The notes below the pieces were generated by a model that worked only from the letters and a program-made list of their open reading frames with translations, searched no databases and had not been told where the DNA came from. A DNA stretch of 64,000 nucleotides from assembly GCA_024235935.1 (NCBI GenBank), contig JACKLL010000001.1, forward strand, positions 372,001 through 436,000, written 5' to 3'. This document shows positions 29,357 to 38,400 of this stretch, piece by piece. The translations under genes and the position numbers were made by a program. This DNA is from Rhodoferax sp. Its GTDB lineage: Bacteria > Pseudomonadota > Gammaproteobacteria > Burkholderiales > Burkholderiaceae_C. Each line of letters opens with the position of its first letter. Positions within the stretch are counted from its first letter, which is position 1.

Positions 29357-30247
29357 ATGAAGATCCGATTCTGGGGCGTGCGCGGCTCGATCGCCTCACC
29401 CGGCCCCAAGACCGTCCGATACGGTGGCAACACCACCTGCATCGAAGTTCGCACCGATAGCAACGAACTCCTCATCCTGGACGCAGGCACCGGCATCTTC
29501 CCGCTGTCGCATGCCTTGCTGGCCGAGATGCCGCTGACAGCCAATATCCTGATCAGCCATTCACACTGGGACCATATCCAGGGGCTGCCGCTGTTTGTGC
29601 CCAACTTCATCCCCGGCAATACGCTGCGGCTGCACGGGGCGTTCGATCCGGTATCGGGCAACGGCGTCGAACAGGTGATGGCGGTGCAGTTGCAATACAG
29701 CTATTTCCCGGTGCGCGAAGCCGAACTCAAGGCCCGCATGGAATACGTGACCCTGATGCCCGGCGAGCCGGTGCAGGTCGGCAGCGCCAAGGTGACACCG
29801 GTTCTGCTGAACCACCCGGTGATCGACTTCGGATACCGGATCGACTGCGACGGAAAGTCGGTGTTCTTCACCGGCGACCATGAGCCGCCGTACAACATCT
29901 ACGCACCCGAGGACGCCGAATTCGCCGAATACCAGCAGTTCGTCGATGAAAAGCAGGAAGGCATCGTCAACGCCATTGCGGGCGTCGATGTGCTGATTGC
30001 GGACACCTCGTATACGCGCCAGGAGTTTCCCGCCAAGCGCGGCTGGGGTCATGGCAGCTATGACACCAGCATCGCGCTGGCGCGGCAGGCCAAGGTCAAG
30101 ACCCTTTTCTGCACCCACCATGAGCCGACCCGCAGCGACGATGCGCTGGAGGCGGCCTTTGCGCAGGCACTGGCGGACAACCCCCAGCCCCCCGAAGGCG
30201 GACCGGATATCCGGCTTGCGCGCGAAGGCGAGTGGTTTGAATTCTGA
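29357..30247 (+). CDS. Metallo-beta-lactamase-fold hydrolase
   Basis: This is a metal-dependent hydrolase of the MBL fold. The motif HSHWDH (residues 68-73) supplies the two-metal site, and further ligands are in LNHPVIDFGYR, TGDH and CTHHEP. The start KIRFWGVRGSIASPGP is typical of a subgroup often annotated as PhnP/cyclic-phosphodiesterase-like or 'MBL fold hydrolase', sometimes linked to sensory proteins. No partner signalling gene is adjacent, so the role is unknown. Length is 296. Confidence 0.85.
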   Translation: MKIRFWGVRGSIASPGPKTVRYGGNTTCIEVRTDSNELLILDAGTGIFPLSHALLAEMPLTANILISHSHWDHIQGLPLFVPNFIPGNTLRLHGAFDPVSGNGVEQVMAVQLQYSYFPVREAELKARMEYVTLMPGEPVQVGSAKVTPVLLNHPVIDFGYRIDCDGKSVFFTGDHEPPYNIYAPEDAEFAEYQQFVDEKQEGIVNAIAGVDVLIADTSYTRQEFPAKRGWGHGSYDTSIALARQAKVKTLFCTHHEPTRSDDALEAAFAQALADNPQPPEGGPDIRLAREGEWFEF

Positions 30248-30262
30248 CCCTCGGATCCTGCC

Positions 30263-31735
30263 ATGGGCCCTGCGCCAGTACAGATAGTTGCCGGCCCGCA
30301 GTGGCCACTGCATGACGTCGCCGCCACACGGGCGCTCGAGGCCGCCGCGCTGGCCGCGACACCGGCGCACACACTGATGCAGCGCGCCGGCCTGGCGTTC
30401 GCGCGGCTGGCCATGGCGCTGGTGCCCCATGCGCGCACGATCTGGGTAGCCGCCGGCCCCGGCAACAACGGCGGCGACGGCATGGAGGCCGCCATGCACC
30501 TGCAGCAGTGGGGGCGAGATGTTGTTGTCACCCGCCTGGGAAACCCGCAGACCGCACCGGCGGATGCACAGGCGTCGCACCAGCGCGCGCTGCAGGCCGG
30601 CGTACGTTTTGCCGACGACCCTCCGCCCCGGCGGGATCTGTGCATCGACGCGCTGCTGGGCATTGGCGCCGCGCGGGCACCGCAAGACGCCATGGCCCGG
30701 TGGATCGGCGACATGCAACGCGGCGATGCGCCCGTCCTGGCCATCGACAACCCCACGGGACTGGATGCCGACACGGGCCAGGCCGCTTCGGTGTGCGTGA
30801 AGGCCATTGCCACGCTCAGCCTGCTCACGCTGAAACCTGGACTTTTCACTGCGGACGGTCGGGACATGGCGGGCCAGATCTGGTTCGATGATCTGCAGAT
30901 TCATGAACCGGCGCAGCCCGGTGCAGGCGCCGCTGGCGCAAGCGCATATCTGAACGGGCACCCTGTGGCCGTGCCCCGCCGCCATGCCTCGCACAAGGGC
31001 AGTTATGGCGATGTGGCCATCGTTGGCGGTGCCCCCGGCATGGGGGGTGCGCCCTTGCTGGCAGCCTCTGCCAGCCTGCATGCCGGCGCAGGACGCGTCT
31101 ACCTGTGTGCGCTGGACCCGGGCGTGGCCAGGGCCCTGGTGCCGACACAGCCGGAACTGATGCTGCGCGACATCGGCACACTGGCTGTCGAGCAGATGAC
31201 GGTGGTCTGCGGGTGTGGCGGTGGCGATGCCGTGCGCGAGCACCTGCCGCGCCTGGTTTCGCGGGCCCGTGCCTTGGTGCTGGACGCCGATGCGCTCAAT
31301 GCGCTTGCCGCCGACAGCCAGTTGCAGCAGCAACTGGCAAGCCGGTCGATGCGCCAGGCGCCGGCAGTCCTGACACCCCACCCACTCGAAGCCGCCCGGC
31401 TGCTGGGCACGACCGCCCGCGAGGTGCAGGCCGACCGTCTGCGCGCGGCACGCGCCTTGTCGCAGCGGTTTCGCTGCACCGTGGTGCTCAAGGGTTCAGG
31501 TTCCGTCGTCGCAGCGCCCGAGGGCCTGCCCGCCATCAATCCGACCGGCAATGCCCGACTGGCGACAGCCGGCACCGGGGACGTACTGGCGGGTTTGATC
31601 GGTGCCCGCCTGGCAGCGGGACTGCCAGCCTTCGAGGCCGCATGCGCTTCGGTCTACCAGCATGGCGACATCGCCGACCAATGGCCCACCGATGCCGCGC
31701 TGACGGCGGCGGCGCTGGCCAGTGCGCTGCGCTGA
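30263..31735 (+). CDS. nnr: Bifunctional NAD(P)HX epimerase/dehydratase
   Basis: This enzyme repairs hydrated NADH and NADPH. The N-terminal YjeF/AIBP domain (to about residue 215) epimerises the R and S forms (GPGNNGGDGMEAA at about 55-67; AIDNPTGLDADTG). The C-terminal ribokinase-like domain (about 230-490) dehydrates the S form using ADP or ATP (KGSGSV, AGTGDVLAGLIGA). Length is 490, as expected for the fused protein. The start is 15 nt after the upstream hydrolase stop, so the two are probably cotranscribed. Confidence 0.95.
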   Translation: MGPAPVQIVAGPQWPLHDVAATRALEAAALAATPAHTLMQRAGLAFARLAMALVPHARTIWVAAGPGNNGGDGMEAAMHLQQWGRDVVVTRLGNPQTAPADAQASHQRALQAGVRFADDPPPRRDLCIDALLGIGAARAPQDAMARWIGDMQRGDAPVLAIDNPTGLDADTGQAASVCVKAIATLSLLTLKPGLFTADGRDMAGQIWFDDLQIHEPAQPGAGAAGASAYLNGHPVAVPRRHASHKGSYGDVAIVGGAPGMGGAPLLAASASLHAGAGRVYLCALDPGVARALVPTQPELMLRDIGTLAVEQMTVVCGCGGGDAVREHLPRLVSRARALVLDADALNALAADSQLQQQLASRSMRQAPAVLTPHPLEAARLLGTTAREVQADRLRAARALSQRFRCTVVLKGSGSVVAAPEGLPAINPTGNARLATAGTGDVLAGLIGARLAAGLPAFEAACASVYQHGDIADQWPTDAALTAAALASALR

Positions 31736-31773
31736 ATCCGGATAGATCCGGGCGCAGGCGCGCCGTACGGCGA

Positions 31774-32529
31774 TCAGCCGCGGCCGGCGAATGGCATCTT
31801 GGTGGCCATCACGGTGTGGAACATCACATTGGCCTCTGGCGGAAGGCTGGCCATGTACAGAACCGACTGACCGACAACGTTGACGTCCATCAAGGGTTCG
31901 ACCGCGATCTCGCCATTGGCCTGAATCACGCCCGTGGCCATGCGCTGGGCCATTTCGGTTGCGGCATTGCCGATGTCGATCTGCCCCACGGCAATGTCGT
32001 ACTTGCGGCCGTCCAGCGAGGCGGTCTTGGTCAGGCCCATCACGCCATGCTTGGTCGCGGTGTAGGCGATCGAGTTGGGTCGTGGGGTGTGGGCGGAGAT
32101 GGAGCCGTTGTTGATGATGCGCCCGCCCATCGGGGTCTGCGCCTTCATGACCCGGAACGCCTGCTGAATGCACAGGAACGCACCGGTGAGATTGATGTCC
32201 ACGACATTGCGCCACTGGTCGACCGTCAGGTCCTCCAGCGGGATGCCTGGCGCATTGACACCGGCATTGTTGAATACCACGTCGACCCGGCCAAAAGCCG
32301 CCACGGCAGCATCGAACAGGTCGCGCACGGAATCGGGGTTCGCCACATCGGTGGGAACGGCCAGCGCACGATCACCGGCGCCGCTTTCCTGGACCACCGC
32401 TTCCAGAGGCTCCTTGCGCCGACCGGCCAGGACCACGCAATAGCCGCCGCCAAGCAGGGCCAGCGCCGCGGCCCGGCCCACGCCGGAACCGGCACCCGTG
32501 ACGATCGCGATTTTCGAAGCTGATGACAT
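31774..32529 (-). CDS. Short-chain dehydrogenase/reductase (SDR)
   Basis: This is a classical SDR of 251 residues. Cofactor motif TGAGSGVG (about residues 11-18), NNAG (about 88-91) and the catalytic Ser...Tyr-x-x-x-Lys (NNGSISAH, AYTATKHG) are intact. The Arg pair after the second strand (AGRRKEP) suggests NADP(H) preference. The substrate cannot be told. It lies 56 nt downstream of rnr in the same direction and converges on nnr across a 38-nt gap. Confidence 0.88.
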   Translation of the reverse strand: MSSASKIAIVTGAGSGVGRAAALALLGGGYCVVLAGRRKEPLEAVVQESGAGDRALAVPTDVANPDSVRDLFDAAVAAFGRVDVVFNNAGVNAPGIPLEDLTVDQWRNVVDINLTGAFLCIQQAFRVMKAQTPMGGRIINNGSISAHTPRPNSIAYTATKHGVMGLTKTASLDGRKYDIAVGQIDIGNAATEMAQRMATGVIQANGEIAVEPLMDVNVVGQSVLYMASLPPEANVMFHTVMATKMPFAGRG

Positions 32530-32585
32530 GTTTGAAGTTCTCCGTCTTTGTCGTTGTTGAGGATTCGATTGTTGCAGGTCGATGT

Positions 32586-34856
32586 TTACCGGCGCGAGGA
32601 TCTGCCGCGTTTGCCGGTCGCACCATTGCGGGTCGGCGCTTTGCCTGCCGAACCGGCAGGATTGCGCCCCCGCGGCGCGGACTCCGCACCCTTGCGCGAT
32701 TTGCTGCGCCGGGATGATTTGTTGTCCGCCAGTTGCTCGTCGCGCGGGACCCGCGGGCTGGCCTCGTGGCTGGCGCCCTTGTCCTTCATCGCACGCAGTG
32801 CGAGCTCGTCACCGTCGCGCACCAGCCGGAAGTCGATGCGGCGGCCGTCGAGGTCGACCCGGCTGACCTGCACCCGCACCCGGGTTCCGATCGAATACCG
32901 CATGCCGGTGCGCTCGCCCCGCAGTTCCTGGCGCATTTCGTCGAAACGGAAATACTCGCCGCCGAGTTCGGTGATGTGCACCAGGCCTTCGACATACATG
33001 GCATCCAGCGTCACGAATATGCCGAAGCTGGTCGCCGAAGTGACAACACCGCCGTATTCCTCGCCCAGGTGCTCGCGCATGTACTTGCACTTGAGCCAGG
33101 CTTCCACATCGCGGCTGGCCTCGTCGGCCCGGCGCTCGTTGGCACTGCAGTGCAGGCCGGCCGCCAGCCAGGCGGTGACTTCGGCACTGGGCTTGCGCAG
33201 CTTCTCGCCCGCCACCTTGGCCTTGGAGGCCGCGCCTTTTTCCAGCCTGCGGGACAACTTGGCATGGGCCTCGCCCGGCGTCGGCAGCACCGGCAACTGG
33301 TATTTCGTCTTGCCCAGGATGGCCTTGATGACCCGGTGAACCAGCAGGTCCGGATAGCGCCGGATCGGACTGGTGAAGTGGGTATAGGACTCGAACGCCA
33401 GTCCGAAGTGGCCGCTGTTGCTCGGCGTGTAGATCGCCTGCTGCATCGAGCGCAGCAACATCGAATGGATCTGCTGCGCGTCCGGGCGGTCCTTGGTGGC
33501 CTGCGCAATCGCCTGGAACTCGCCCGGTGACGGGTCATCGCTGATGTCCAGACCCACGCCGGTCGCTTTGAGATAACTGCTGAGGATCTCGCGCTTCTCC
33601 GGCGTCGGCCCCTCGTGCACCCGATACAGACCCGGGTGCTTGCTCTGCAGGATGAAGTCGGCACTGCAGACGTTGGCGGCCAGCATGGCCTCCTCGATCA
33701 GCTTGTGCGCGTCGTTGCGCGTGCGCGGCACGATCTTCTCGATGCGCCCGCTTTCGTCGCAGACGATCTGCGTCTCCACGGTCTCGAAGTCGACCGCACC
33801 GCGCCGGGAGCGCGCACTGTTCAGCGCGCGGTAGACATCGTGCAGGTTCATCAGATCGCCCACCCGGTCCTTGCGCCGCTGCGCTTCGGGACCCCGGGTG
33901 TTGGCGAGGATGGCCGCAACCTCGGTATAGGTGAAGCGCGCGTGGCTCCACATCACCGCCGGGTAGAACTGGTAGGCCGTGACCTCGCCCGTGCCGTCGA
34001 TGAACATGTCGCACACCATGCACAGACGCTCGACCTCCGGATTGAGCGAGCACAGTCCGTTGGACAGCTTCTCGGGCAGCATCGGAATCACCCGGCGCGG
34101 GAAATAGACGCTGGTGGCACGGTCATAGGCGTCGATGTCGATGGCCGAGCCGGTCTCCACATAGTGGCTGACATCGGCAATGGCGACCAGCAAGCGCCAG
34201 CCCTTGATCGCCGACTTGCCGCGGCCCGATGTGGCGGGCTCGCAGTACACGGCGTCGTCGAAATCGCGCGCATCTTCGCCGTCGATTGTCACCAGCGGGA
34301 CATCGGTCAGGTCGACCCGATGCTTCTTGTCCTGCGGGCGCACCTTGTCGGGCAGGCTGCGGGCCTGCGCGATGCAGGCCTCGGAGAACTCGTGCGGCAC
34401 GCTGTATTTGCGCACCGCAATCTCGATCTCCATGCCGGGATCGTCGATCTCGCCGAGGACCTCCTTGACCCGCCCGACCGGCTGCCCATACAGGGCGGGC
34501 GGCTCGACCAGGTCAACCACGACCACCTGACCGGTTTTCGCTGTGCCGGTGGCGCCCTTGGGGATCAGTACGTCCTGGCCGTAGCGCTTGTCTTCCGGGG
34601 CCACCAGCCAGACACCGCCCTCCTGGAGCAGTCGGCCGATGATCGGCTGGTGCGGCCGCTCGACGATTTCGACCACCCGTCCTTCGGGTCGGCCCTTGCG
34701 GTCGCTGCGCACAATCCGGACCTTGACCCGGTCTTTGTGCAGCACCGCCCGCATCTCGTTCGGCGGCAAATAAATGTCTGCCTCGCCGTCATCGCGGGCG
34801 ACAAATCCATGTCCATCCCGGTGTCCCTGGATGGTTCCTTCAACTTCGTCCAGCAA
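32586..34856 (-). CDS. rnr: Ribonuclease R
   Basis: RNase R is a 3'-5' exoribonuclease that degrades structured RNA and matures tmRNA and rRNA. Domains in order: cold-shock OB domains (from LDEVEGTIQGHRDGHGF), the RNB catalytic domain with the Asp cluster TIDGEDARDFDDAVY, a C-terminal S1 domain (YGGVVTSATSFGIFVT) and a Lys/Arg/Ser-rich basic tail. The N-terminal winged-helix (HTH_12) domain of E. coli RNase R is absent. No ATG precedes the first OB domain; the first in-frame ATG lies inside it. The TTG at 34856 is chosen (756 residues), but it has no good ribosome site, and ATT or ATC codons a few positions upstream, nearer an AGGAG, are possible. Further upstream the frame is antisense to tRNA-Leu. 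Confidence 0.95.
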   Translation of the reverse strand: MLDEVEGTIQGHRDGHGFVARDDGEADIYLPPNEMRAVLHKDRVKVRIVRSDRKGRPEGRVVEIVERPHQPIIGRLLQEGGVWLVAPEDKRYGQDVLIPKGATGTAKTGQVVVVDLVEPPALYGQPVGRVKEVLGEIDDPGMEIEIAVRKYSVPHEFSEACIAQARSLPDKVRPQDKKHRVDLTDVPLVTIDGEDARDFDDAVYCEPATSGRGKSAIKGWRLLVAIADVSHYVETGSAIDIDAYDRATSVYFPRRVIPMLPEKLSNGLCSLNPEVERLCMVCDMFIDGTGEVTAYQFYPAVMWSHARFTYTEVAAILANTRGPEAQRRKDRVGDLMNLHDVYRALNSARSRRGAVDFETVETQIVCDESGRIEKIVPRTRNDAHKLIEEAMLAANVCSADFILQSKHPGLYRVHEGPTPEKREILSSYLKATGVGLDISDDPSPGEFQAIAQATKDRPDAQQIHSMLLRSMQQAIYTPSNSGHFGLAFESYTHFTSPIRRYPDLLVHRVIKAILGKTKYQLPVLPTPGEAHAKLSRRLEKGAASKAKVAGEKLRKPSAEVTAWLAAGLHCSANERRADEASRDVEAWLKCKYMREHLGEEYGGVVTSATSFGIFVTLDAMYVEGLVHITELGGEYFRFDEMRQELRGERTGMRYSIGTRVRVQVSRVDLDGRRIDFRLVRDGDELALRAMKDKGASHEASPRVPRDEQLADNKSSRRSKSRKGAESAPRGRNPAGSAGKAPTRNGATGKRGRSSRR

Positions 34857-34879
34857 ACCGCTGGAAGTGCCAATATTCT

Positions 34880-34888
34880 TGATACAAT
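34880..34888 (+). promoter_or_regulatory. Extended -10 promoter of tRNA-Leu
   Basis: TGATACAAT (TGn plus TACAAT, core 34883-34888) lies 18 nt before the first tRNA base. That fits a transcript starting around 34895 with a short 5' leader for RNase P. The element lies at the very 5' end of rnr on the other strand. Confidence 0.6.
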
Positions 34889-34905
34889 CTCCTCTTTCCT
34901 GAAAT

Positions 34906-34990
<85 letters not shown>

Positions 34991-35005
34991 AGTTGGTTGG
35001 TTAAT

Positions 35006-35033
35006 GAAATCTGCTGCAATTGCAGCAGATTTC
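35006..35033. repeat. 28-bp perfect palindrome A (terminator-like)
   Basis: GAAATCTGCTGCAA joined to TTGCAGCAGATTTC is a perfect 28-bp inverted repeat with no loop spacer, 15 nt after the tRNA-Leu CCA end. As RNA it would fold into a strong hairpin. The plus strand continues TTG, the minus strand ATTAACC. It shares the 14-bp core GCTGCAATTGCAGC with the next palindrome, 5 nt away. Confidence 0.85.
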
Positions 35034-35038
35034 TTGAT

Positions 35039-35066
35039 AAAAGCCGCTGCAATTGCAGCGGCTTTT
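35039..35066. terminator. 28-bp perfect palindrome B, bidirectional terminator
   Basis: AAAAGCCGCTGCAA joined to TTGCAGCGGCTTTT is a second perfect 28-bp inverted repeat. On the plus strand it runs into TTTTGTTTTTTT, a classic intrinsic terminator for tRNA-Leu. On the minus strand it is followed by TTTTATC and can end rimO, whose stop codon is 15 nt away. It has the same length and core as palindrome A. Confidence 0.85.
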
Positions 35067-35081
35067 GTTTTTTTGGCTCGT

Positions 35082-36488
35082 TTATACAGGGACGGCGACA
35101 AGGTCATGTCCCTGCGTGTCAACGATCCTGGCACGGGTGAAATCCCCGACCTTGAACGTCTTGCTTGCCTTCTGCGGCGCCAGCAATCGCACAATACCAT
35201 CGATCTCCGGCGCATCGGCATAACTTCGACCGGTCCCGCCCCGGCGACCCAGCGCGGGCGCCGAGTCGACCAGAACCTGCATCGTCGCGCCGATCCGGCG
35301 CTTGAGGCGCTCGATCGACACCTGCTCCGCGACCGCCATGAAGCGGGCCCGGCGCTCTTCACGCACTTCTGCCGGCAACATGCCGTCGATTCCATTGGCC
35401 ACCGCACCTTCGACCGGGCTGTACGCAAAGCAGCCGGCACGATCGATCTGCGCCTCCTGCATGAAGTCCAGCAGATGCTGGAATTCAGCCTCGGTTTCGC
35501 CGGGAAACCCGGCAATGAAGGTGCTGCGGATCACGATTTCCGGACACTGCGCACGCCACTGCAGAATGCGCTCCAGATTCCTTTCGCCACTGGCCGGCCG
35601 CTTCATGCGTTTGAGAACGTCGGGATGGCTGTGCTGCAAGGGCACGTCCAGGTAAGGCAGAACCTTGCCCGTGGCCATCAGCGGAATCACACCATCCACA
35701 CTTGGGTACGGATACACATAATGCAAGCGCACCCAGGCGCCATAAGGCTCGGCCAGATCGCCCAGCGCCTGCACCAGGTCCAGCATGCGCGTCTTGACCG
35801 GCTTGCCATCCCAGAATCCGGTCCGGTACTTGACGTCCACGCCATACGCCGAGGTGTCCTGGCTGATCACCAGCAACTCCTTGACACCGCCTTCGAACAA
35901 CGCCCGCGCATCGTTCAGCACGTCACCGATCGGCCGTGACACCAGGTCCCCGCGCATCGACGGAATGATGCAGAAGGTACAGCGGTGGTTGCATCCTTCG
36001 CTGATCTTCAGGTAGGCGTAGTGGCGCGGCGTCAGCTTGATGCCGGCGACACCGAATGCGTTCGGAATCAGGTCGACAAACGGGTCGTGCGGCTTGGGCA
36101 GGTTCTCGTGCACGGCATCCATCACCTCCTGCGTCGCATGCGGGCCGGTGACGGCCAGCACCTTCGGATGGATCTGGCGCACCAGGTTGCCGCCGTCGGC
36201 CCCTTCCTTGGCACCCAGACAACCGGTGACGATCACCCGACCGTTTTCGGCCAGAGCCTCACCGATCGAGTCCAGGCTTTCACGAACGGCGTCATCAATG
36301 AAGCCGCAGGTATTGACGATGACGAGGTCGGCACCGGTCAGCGACTTGGAGGTCTGGTAGCCCTCGGCGCTGAGCTGCGTCAGGATCAGTTCGGAATCGG
36401 TCAAGGCCTTGGGACAACCCAGGCTGACGAATCCGACCGTGGGCGCCTTGGCGGCGGAGGAGGAAGGGGGCGAAATGGCTTCTTGCAT
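35082..36488 (-). CDS. rimO: Ribosomal protein uS12 methylthiotransferase RimO
   Basis: RimO adds a methylthio group to the conserved Asp of ribosomal protein S12. Domains: UPF0004 with cluster cysteines Cys25, Cys61 and Cys90; radical-SAM domain with CNHRCTFC (Cys166, Cys170, Cys173); and a C-terminal TRAM domain. The 468-residue length is slightly above E. coli (441), mainly from the Ser/Ala-rich N-terminus. It is convergent with tRNA-Leu and follows phaR by 28 nt in the same direction. Confidence 0.97.
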   Translation of the reverse strand: MQEAISPPSSSAAKAPTVGFVSLGCPKALTDSELILTQLSAEGYQTSKSLTGADLVIVNTCGFIDDAVRESLDSIGEALAENGRVIVTGCLGAKEGADGGNLVRQIHPKVLAVTGPHATQEVMDAVHENLPKPHDPFVDLIPNAFGVAGIKLTPRHYAYLKISEGCNHRCTFCIIPSMRGDLVSRPIGDVLNDARALFEGGVKELLVISQDTSAYGVDVKYRTGFWDGKPVKTRMLDLVQALGDLAEPYGAWVRLHYVYPYPSVDGVIPLMATGKVLPYLDVPLQHSHPDVLKRMKRPASGERNLERILQWRAQCPEIVIRSTFIAGFPGETEAEFQHLLDFMQEAQIDRAGCFAYSPVEGAVANGIDGMLPAEVREERRARFMAVAEQVSIERLKRRIGATMQVLVDSAPALGRRGGTGRSYADAPEIDGIVRLLAPQKASKTFKVGDFTRARIVDTQGHDLVAVPV

Positions 36489-36516
36489 TCTCGTATTGTC
36501 GCGCCCCTGGCCGGGT

Positions 36517-37050
36517 TCAGCGCTTGAGCCCGAAACTGCTCATGACCTGCTCGGTCTGCTTCTGCATCTGCTCCTGCAGTTGTGTCAGAAGATTCTTGGA
36601 CTGGTCCAGATTGGAGCCCATCATGCCCTGCACCATCGGCAGCTGCATGTTCATGAACTGCTTCCACACGTCGGGCGTCATCTTCTCGGACTGTTCGCCC
36701 AGACGCGTCTGCACGTCCATCAGGGTCTGCATGTTTTTCTCAAGGTATCCCCCCATGAAGCCCTGCATGGTGTGCCCATAGAACCGGATGATGTTGGACA
36801 ACACCGGTGCCGTGAACATCGGCGAGCCATTCGCCTCCTGCTCCAGGATGATCTGCAGCAGAATGCTGCGCGTCAGGTCTTCACCCGACTTGGCATCGAC
36901 GACCACGAACGGCTCGCAATCCATGACCAGCTGCCGCACTTCCGTCAAGGTGATGTAGGCCGAGCTGTTGGTGTCGTACAGGCGCCGGTTCGGATATTTC
37001 TTGATGACCCGCCGATCACTGTGTGAGACCTCGGTCTTGTTGCTGCTCAT
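36517..37050 (-). CDS. phaR: Polyhydroxyalkanoate synthesis repressor PhaR
   Basis: PhaR binds DNA and PHB granules and represses phasin and PHA genes until granules form. The conserved N-terminus RVIKKYPNRRLYDTNSSAYITL (PHB/PHA accumulation DNA-binding domain, about residues 14-75) is followed by a second conserved region. The C-terminus is rich in Met/Gln and probably helical. Length is 177. No phaC, phaA or phaB is nearby, so it acts in trans. The rimO-phaR arrangement looks cotranscribed. Confidence 0.93.
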   Translation of the reverse strand: MSSNKTEVSHSDRRVIKKYPNRRLYDTNSSAYITLTEVRQLVMDCEPFVVVDAKSGEDLTRSILLQIILEQEANGSPMFTAPVLSNIIRFYGHTMQGFMGGYLEKNMQTLMDVQTRLGEQSEKMTPDVWKQFMNMQLPMVQGMMGSNLDQSKNLLTQLQEQMQKQTEQVMSSFGLKR

Positions 37051-37263
37051 TTGCGGGGCGTCCTTTGGAACTGGCTATGGATGGCATGCTGAAGGTGGTC
37101 TGAAGCCATTCTAGGCAGCGCACGCCCGGACATGCCCCAAGGATTACCCTGAATATGAGAGACGCCCGCGGCCTCAAAAGGCATGCGGGCACTCGTCGGC
37201 ATGAAAGTGAATTGTAAGAGCCTGCCGAAACGACAGGCAGACAGGGAACAACCGGAAATGAAA
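37051..37263 (-). promoter_or_regulatory. phaR upstream region with candidate promoter
   Basis: About 210 nt lie between the tRNA-Val terminator and phaR. A TACAAT -10 on the minus strand (37216 to 37211, in CTCTTACAATTC) would leave a leader of about 155 nt. The -35 at 17 nt (TGCCTG) is weak. An imperfect hairpin CTGCC...GGCAG (37214-37232 area) overlaps the spacer and could be an operator, since PhaR proteins usually repress themselves. No gene is visible here. Confidence 0.35.
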
Positions 37264-37283
37264 ACGGCATCCGGAGATGCCGT
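37264..37283 (-). terminator. Rho-independent terminator of tRNA-Val
   Basis: On the minus strand ACGGCATC-TCCG-GATGCCGT is followed by TTTCATTT. It is a perfect 8-bp stem with a 4-nt loop, 15 nt after the tRNA CCA end. Confidence 0.8.
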
Positions 37284-37298
37284 CATTCATGGGTTCCC

Positions 37299-37375
37299 TG
37301 GTAGGCGCGATTGGACTCGAACCAACGACCCCCACCATGTCAAGGTGGTGCTCTAACCAGCTGAGCTACGCGCCT
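37299..37375 (-). tRNA. tRNA-Val (anticodon GAC)
   Basis: 77 nt with an encoded CCA. The acceptor stem AGGCGCG pairs perfectly with CGCGCCT. The D-arm AGCTCAGCTGGTTAGAGC is canonical. The anticodon stem CCACC/GGTGG holds the loop TTGACAT with anticodon GAC. The T-arm loop TTCGAGT is present. Confidence 0.97.
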
Positions 37376-37395
37376 GGGATTTAACCGAGAACGAG

Positions 37396-37401
37396 AGTAT
37401 A
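37396..37401 (-). promoter_or_regulatory. Extended -10 promoter of tRNA-Val
   Basis: TGCTATACT on the minus strand (TGn extension, core TATACT) lies about 20 nt before the first tRNA base. The opposite strand carries CATAAT at 37435-37440, which may serve the divergent SDR gene. Confidence 0.5.
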
Positions 37402-37497
37402 GCAGCAAGTTTTCGGCCTTCTGCAGTGCGTGCGCCATAATTGTCCGGCGGGCCGAAAAGGCCTCTCTCCATCCCTCGCAAAAAAGGAAAGACAGTC

Positions 37498-38256
37498 ATG
37501 GAAATCGCAGGAAAAGTATTCATCGTGACCGGTGGCGCATCGGGTCTGGGCGAAGGCGCCGCGCGCATGCTGGCAGCCCAGGGCGGCAAGGTCGTCATCG
37601 CCGACATGCAGGCTGAAAAAGGCGAAGCCATTGCGAAGGACATCGGCGGTGCATTCGTCAAGTGTGATGTGTCGCAGGAGGCGGATGGACAGGCGGTCGT
37701 GGCCAAGGCCGTGTCCATGGGCAAGCTCATGGGCCTGATCAACTGCGCCGGCATTGCGCCCGCGGAAAAGACTGTCGGCAAGAACGGCGCGCACAACCTG
37801 GCCCTGTTCAGCAAGACGATCACGGTCAACCTGATCGGCAGCTTCAACATGATCCGCCTGGCGGCCGACGCCATGTGCAAGAACGATCCTGAATCCACCG
37901 GCGAGCGGGGTGTACTGATCTCCACCGCGTCGGTGGCGGCCTACGACGGGCAGATCGGCCAGGCCGCCTACAGTGCATCCAAGGGTGGCATCGTCGGCAT
38001 GACCCTGCCGATCGCACGCGACCTCGCGCGCAACGGCATTCGCAACATGACCATCGCCCCCGGCATCTTCGGCACCCCGATGCTGTTCGGCATGCCCAAG
38101 GAAGTACAGGATGCGCTCGCCGCCAATGTGCCATTCCCGTCCCGCCTGGGTACCCCGCAAGACTACGCGAAGCTGGCCCGGCACATCATCGAGAACGACA
38201 TGCTCAACGGCGAGGTGATCCGTCTCGATGGTGCCATCCGCCTGGCACCGCGCTGA
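37498..38256 (+). CDS. 3-hydroxyacyl-CoA dehydrogenase of the HSD10-type SDR family
   Basis: This is an SDR of 252 residues with strong resemblance to type II 3-hydroxyacyl-CoA dehydrogenase (HSD17B10-like), which oxidises 3-hydroxyacyl-CoA or 3-hydroxy-2-methylbutyryl-CoA with NAD. Cofactor TGGASGLG (about residues 10-17), NCAGIAPAEK in place of NNAG, catalytic Ser (STASVAAY), and YSASKGG followed by GMTLPIARDLAR and TIAPGIFGTPML are typical of that subgroup. The ATG at 37498 follows AGGAAAG. Codons upstream in frame start with TTG and are not conserved. It stands alone. Confidence 0.88.
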   Translation: MEIAGKVFIVTGGASGLGEGAARMLAAQGGKVVIADMQAEKGEAIAKDIGGAFVKCDVSQEADGQAVVAKAVSMGKLMGLINCAGIAPAEKTVGKNGAHNLALFSKTITVNLIGSFNMIRLAADAMCKNDPESTGERGVLISTASVAAYDGQIGQAAYSASKGGIVGMTLPIARDLARNGIRNMTIAPGIFGTPMLFGMPKEVQDALAANVPFPSRLGTPQDYAKLARHIIENDMLNGEVIRLDGAIRLAPR

Positions 38257-38400
38257 ACTTCCCCAAGGCTGTGCCGAATTCGCCTTGCCGTCCGATGGCG
38301 CCCCTGCGCATAGGGCAGCGGTTCGCAGCAGGCGATCAGGCGCGCGCCGCGCTACTGGCTATACGGCGGCACACGACCACCGCCAACTGACGGAGATCCC

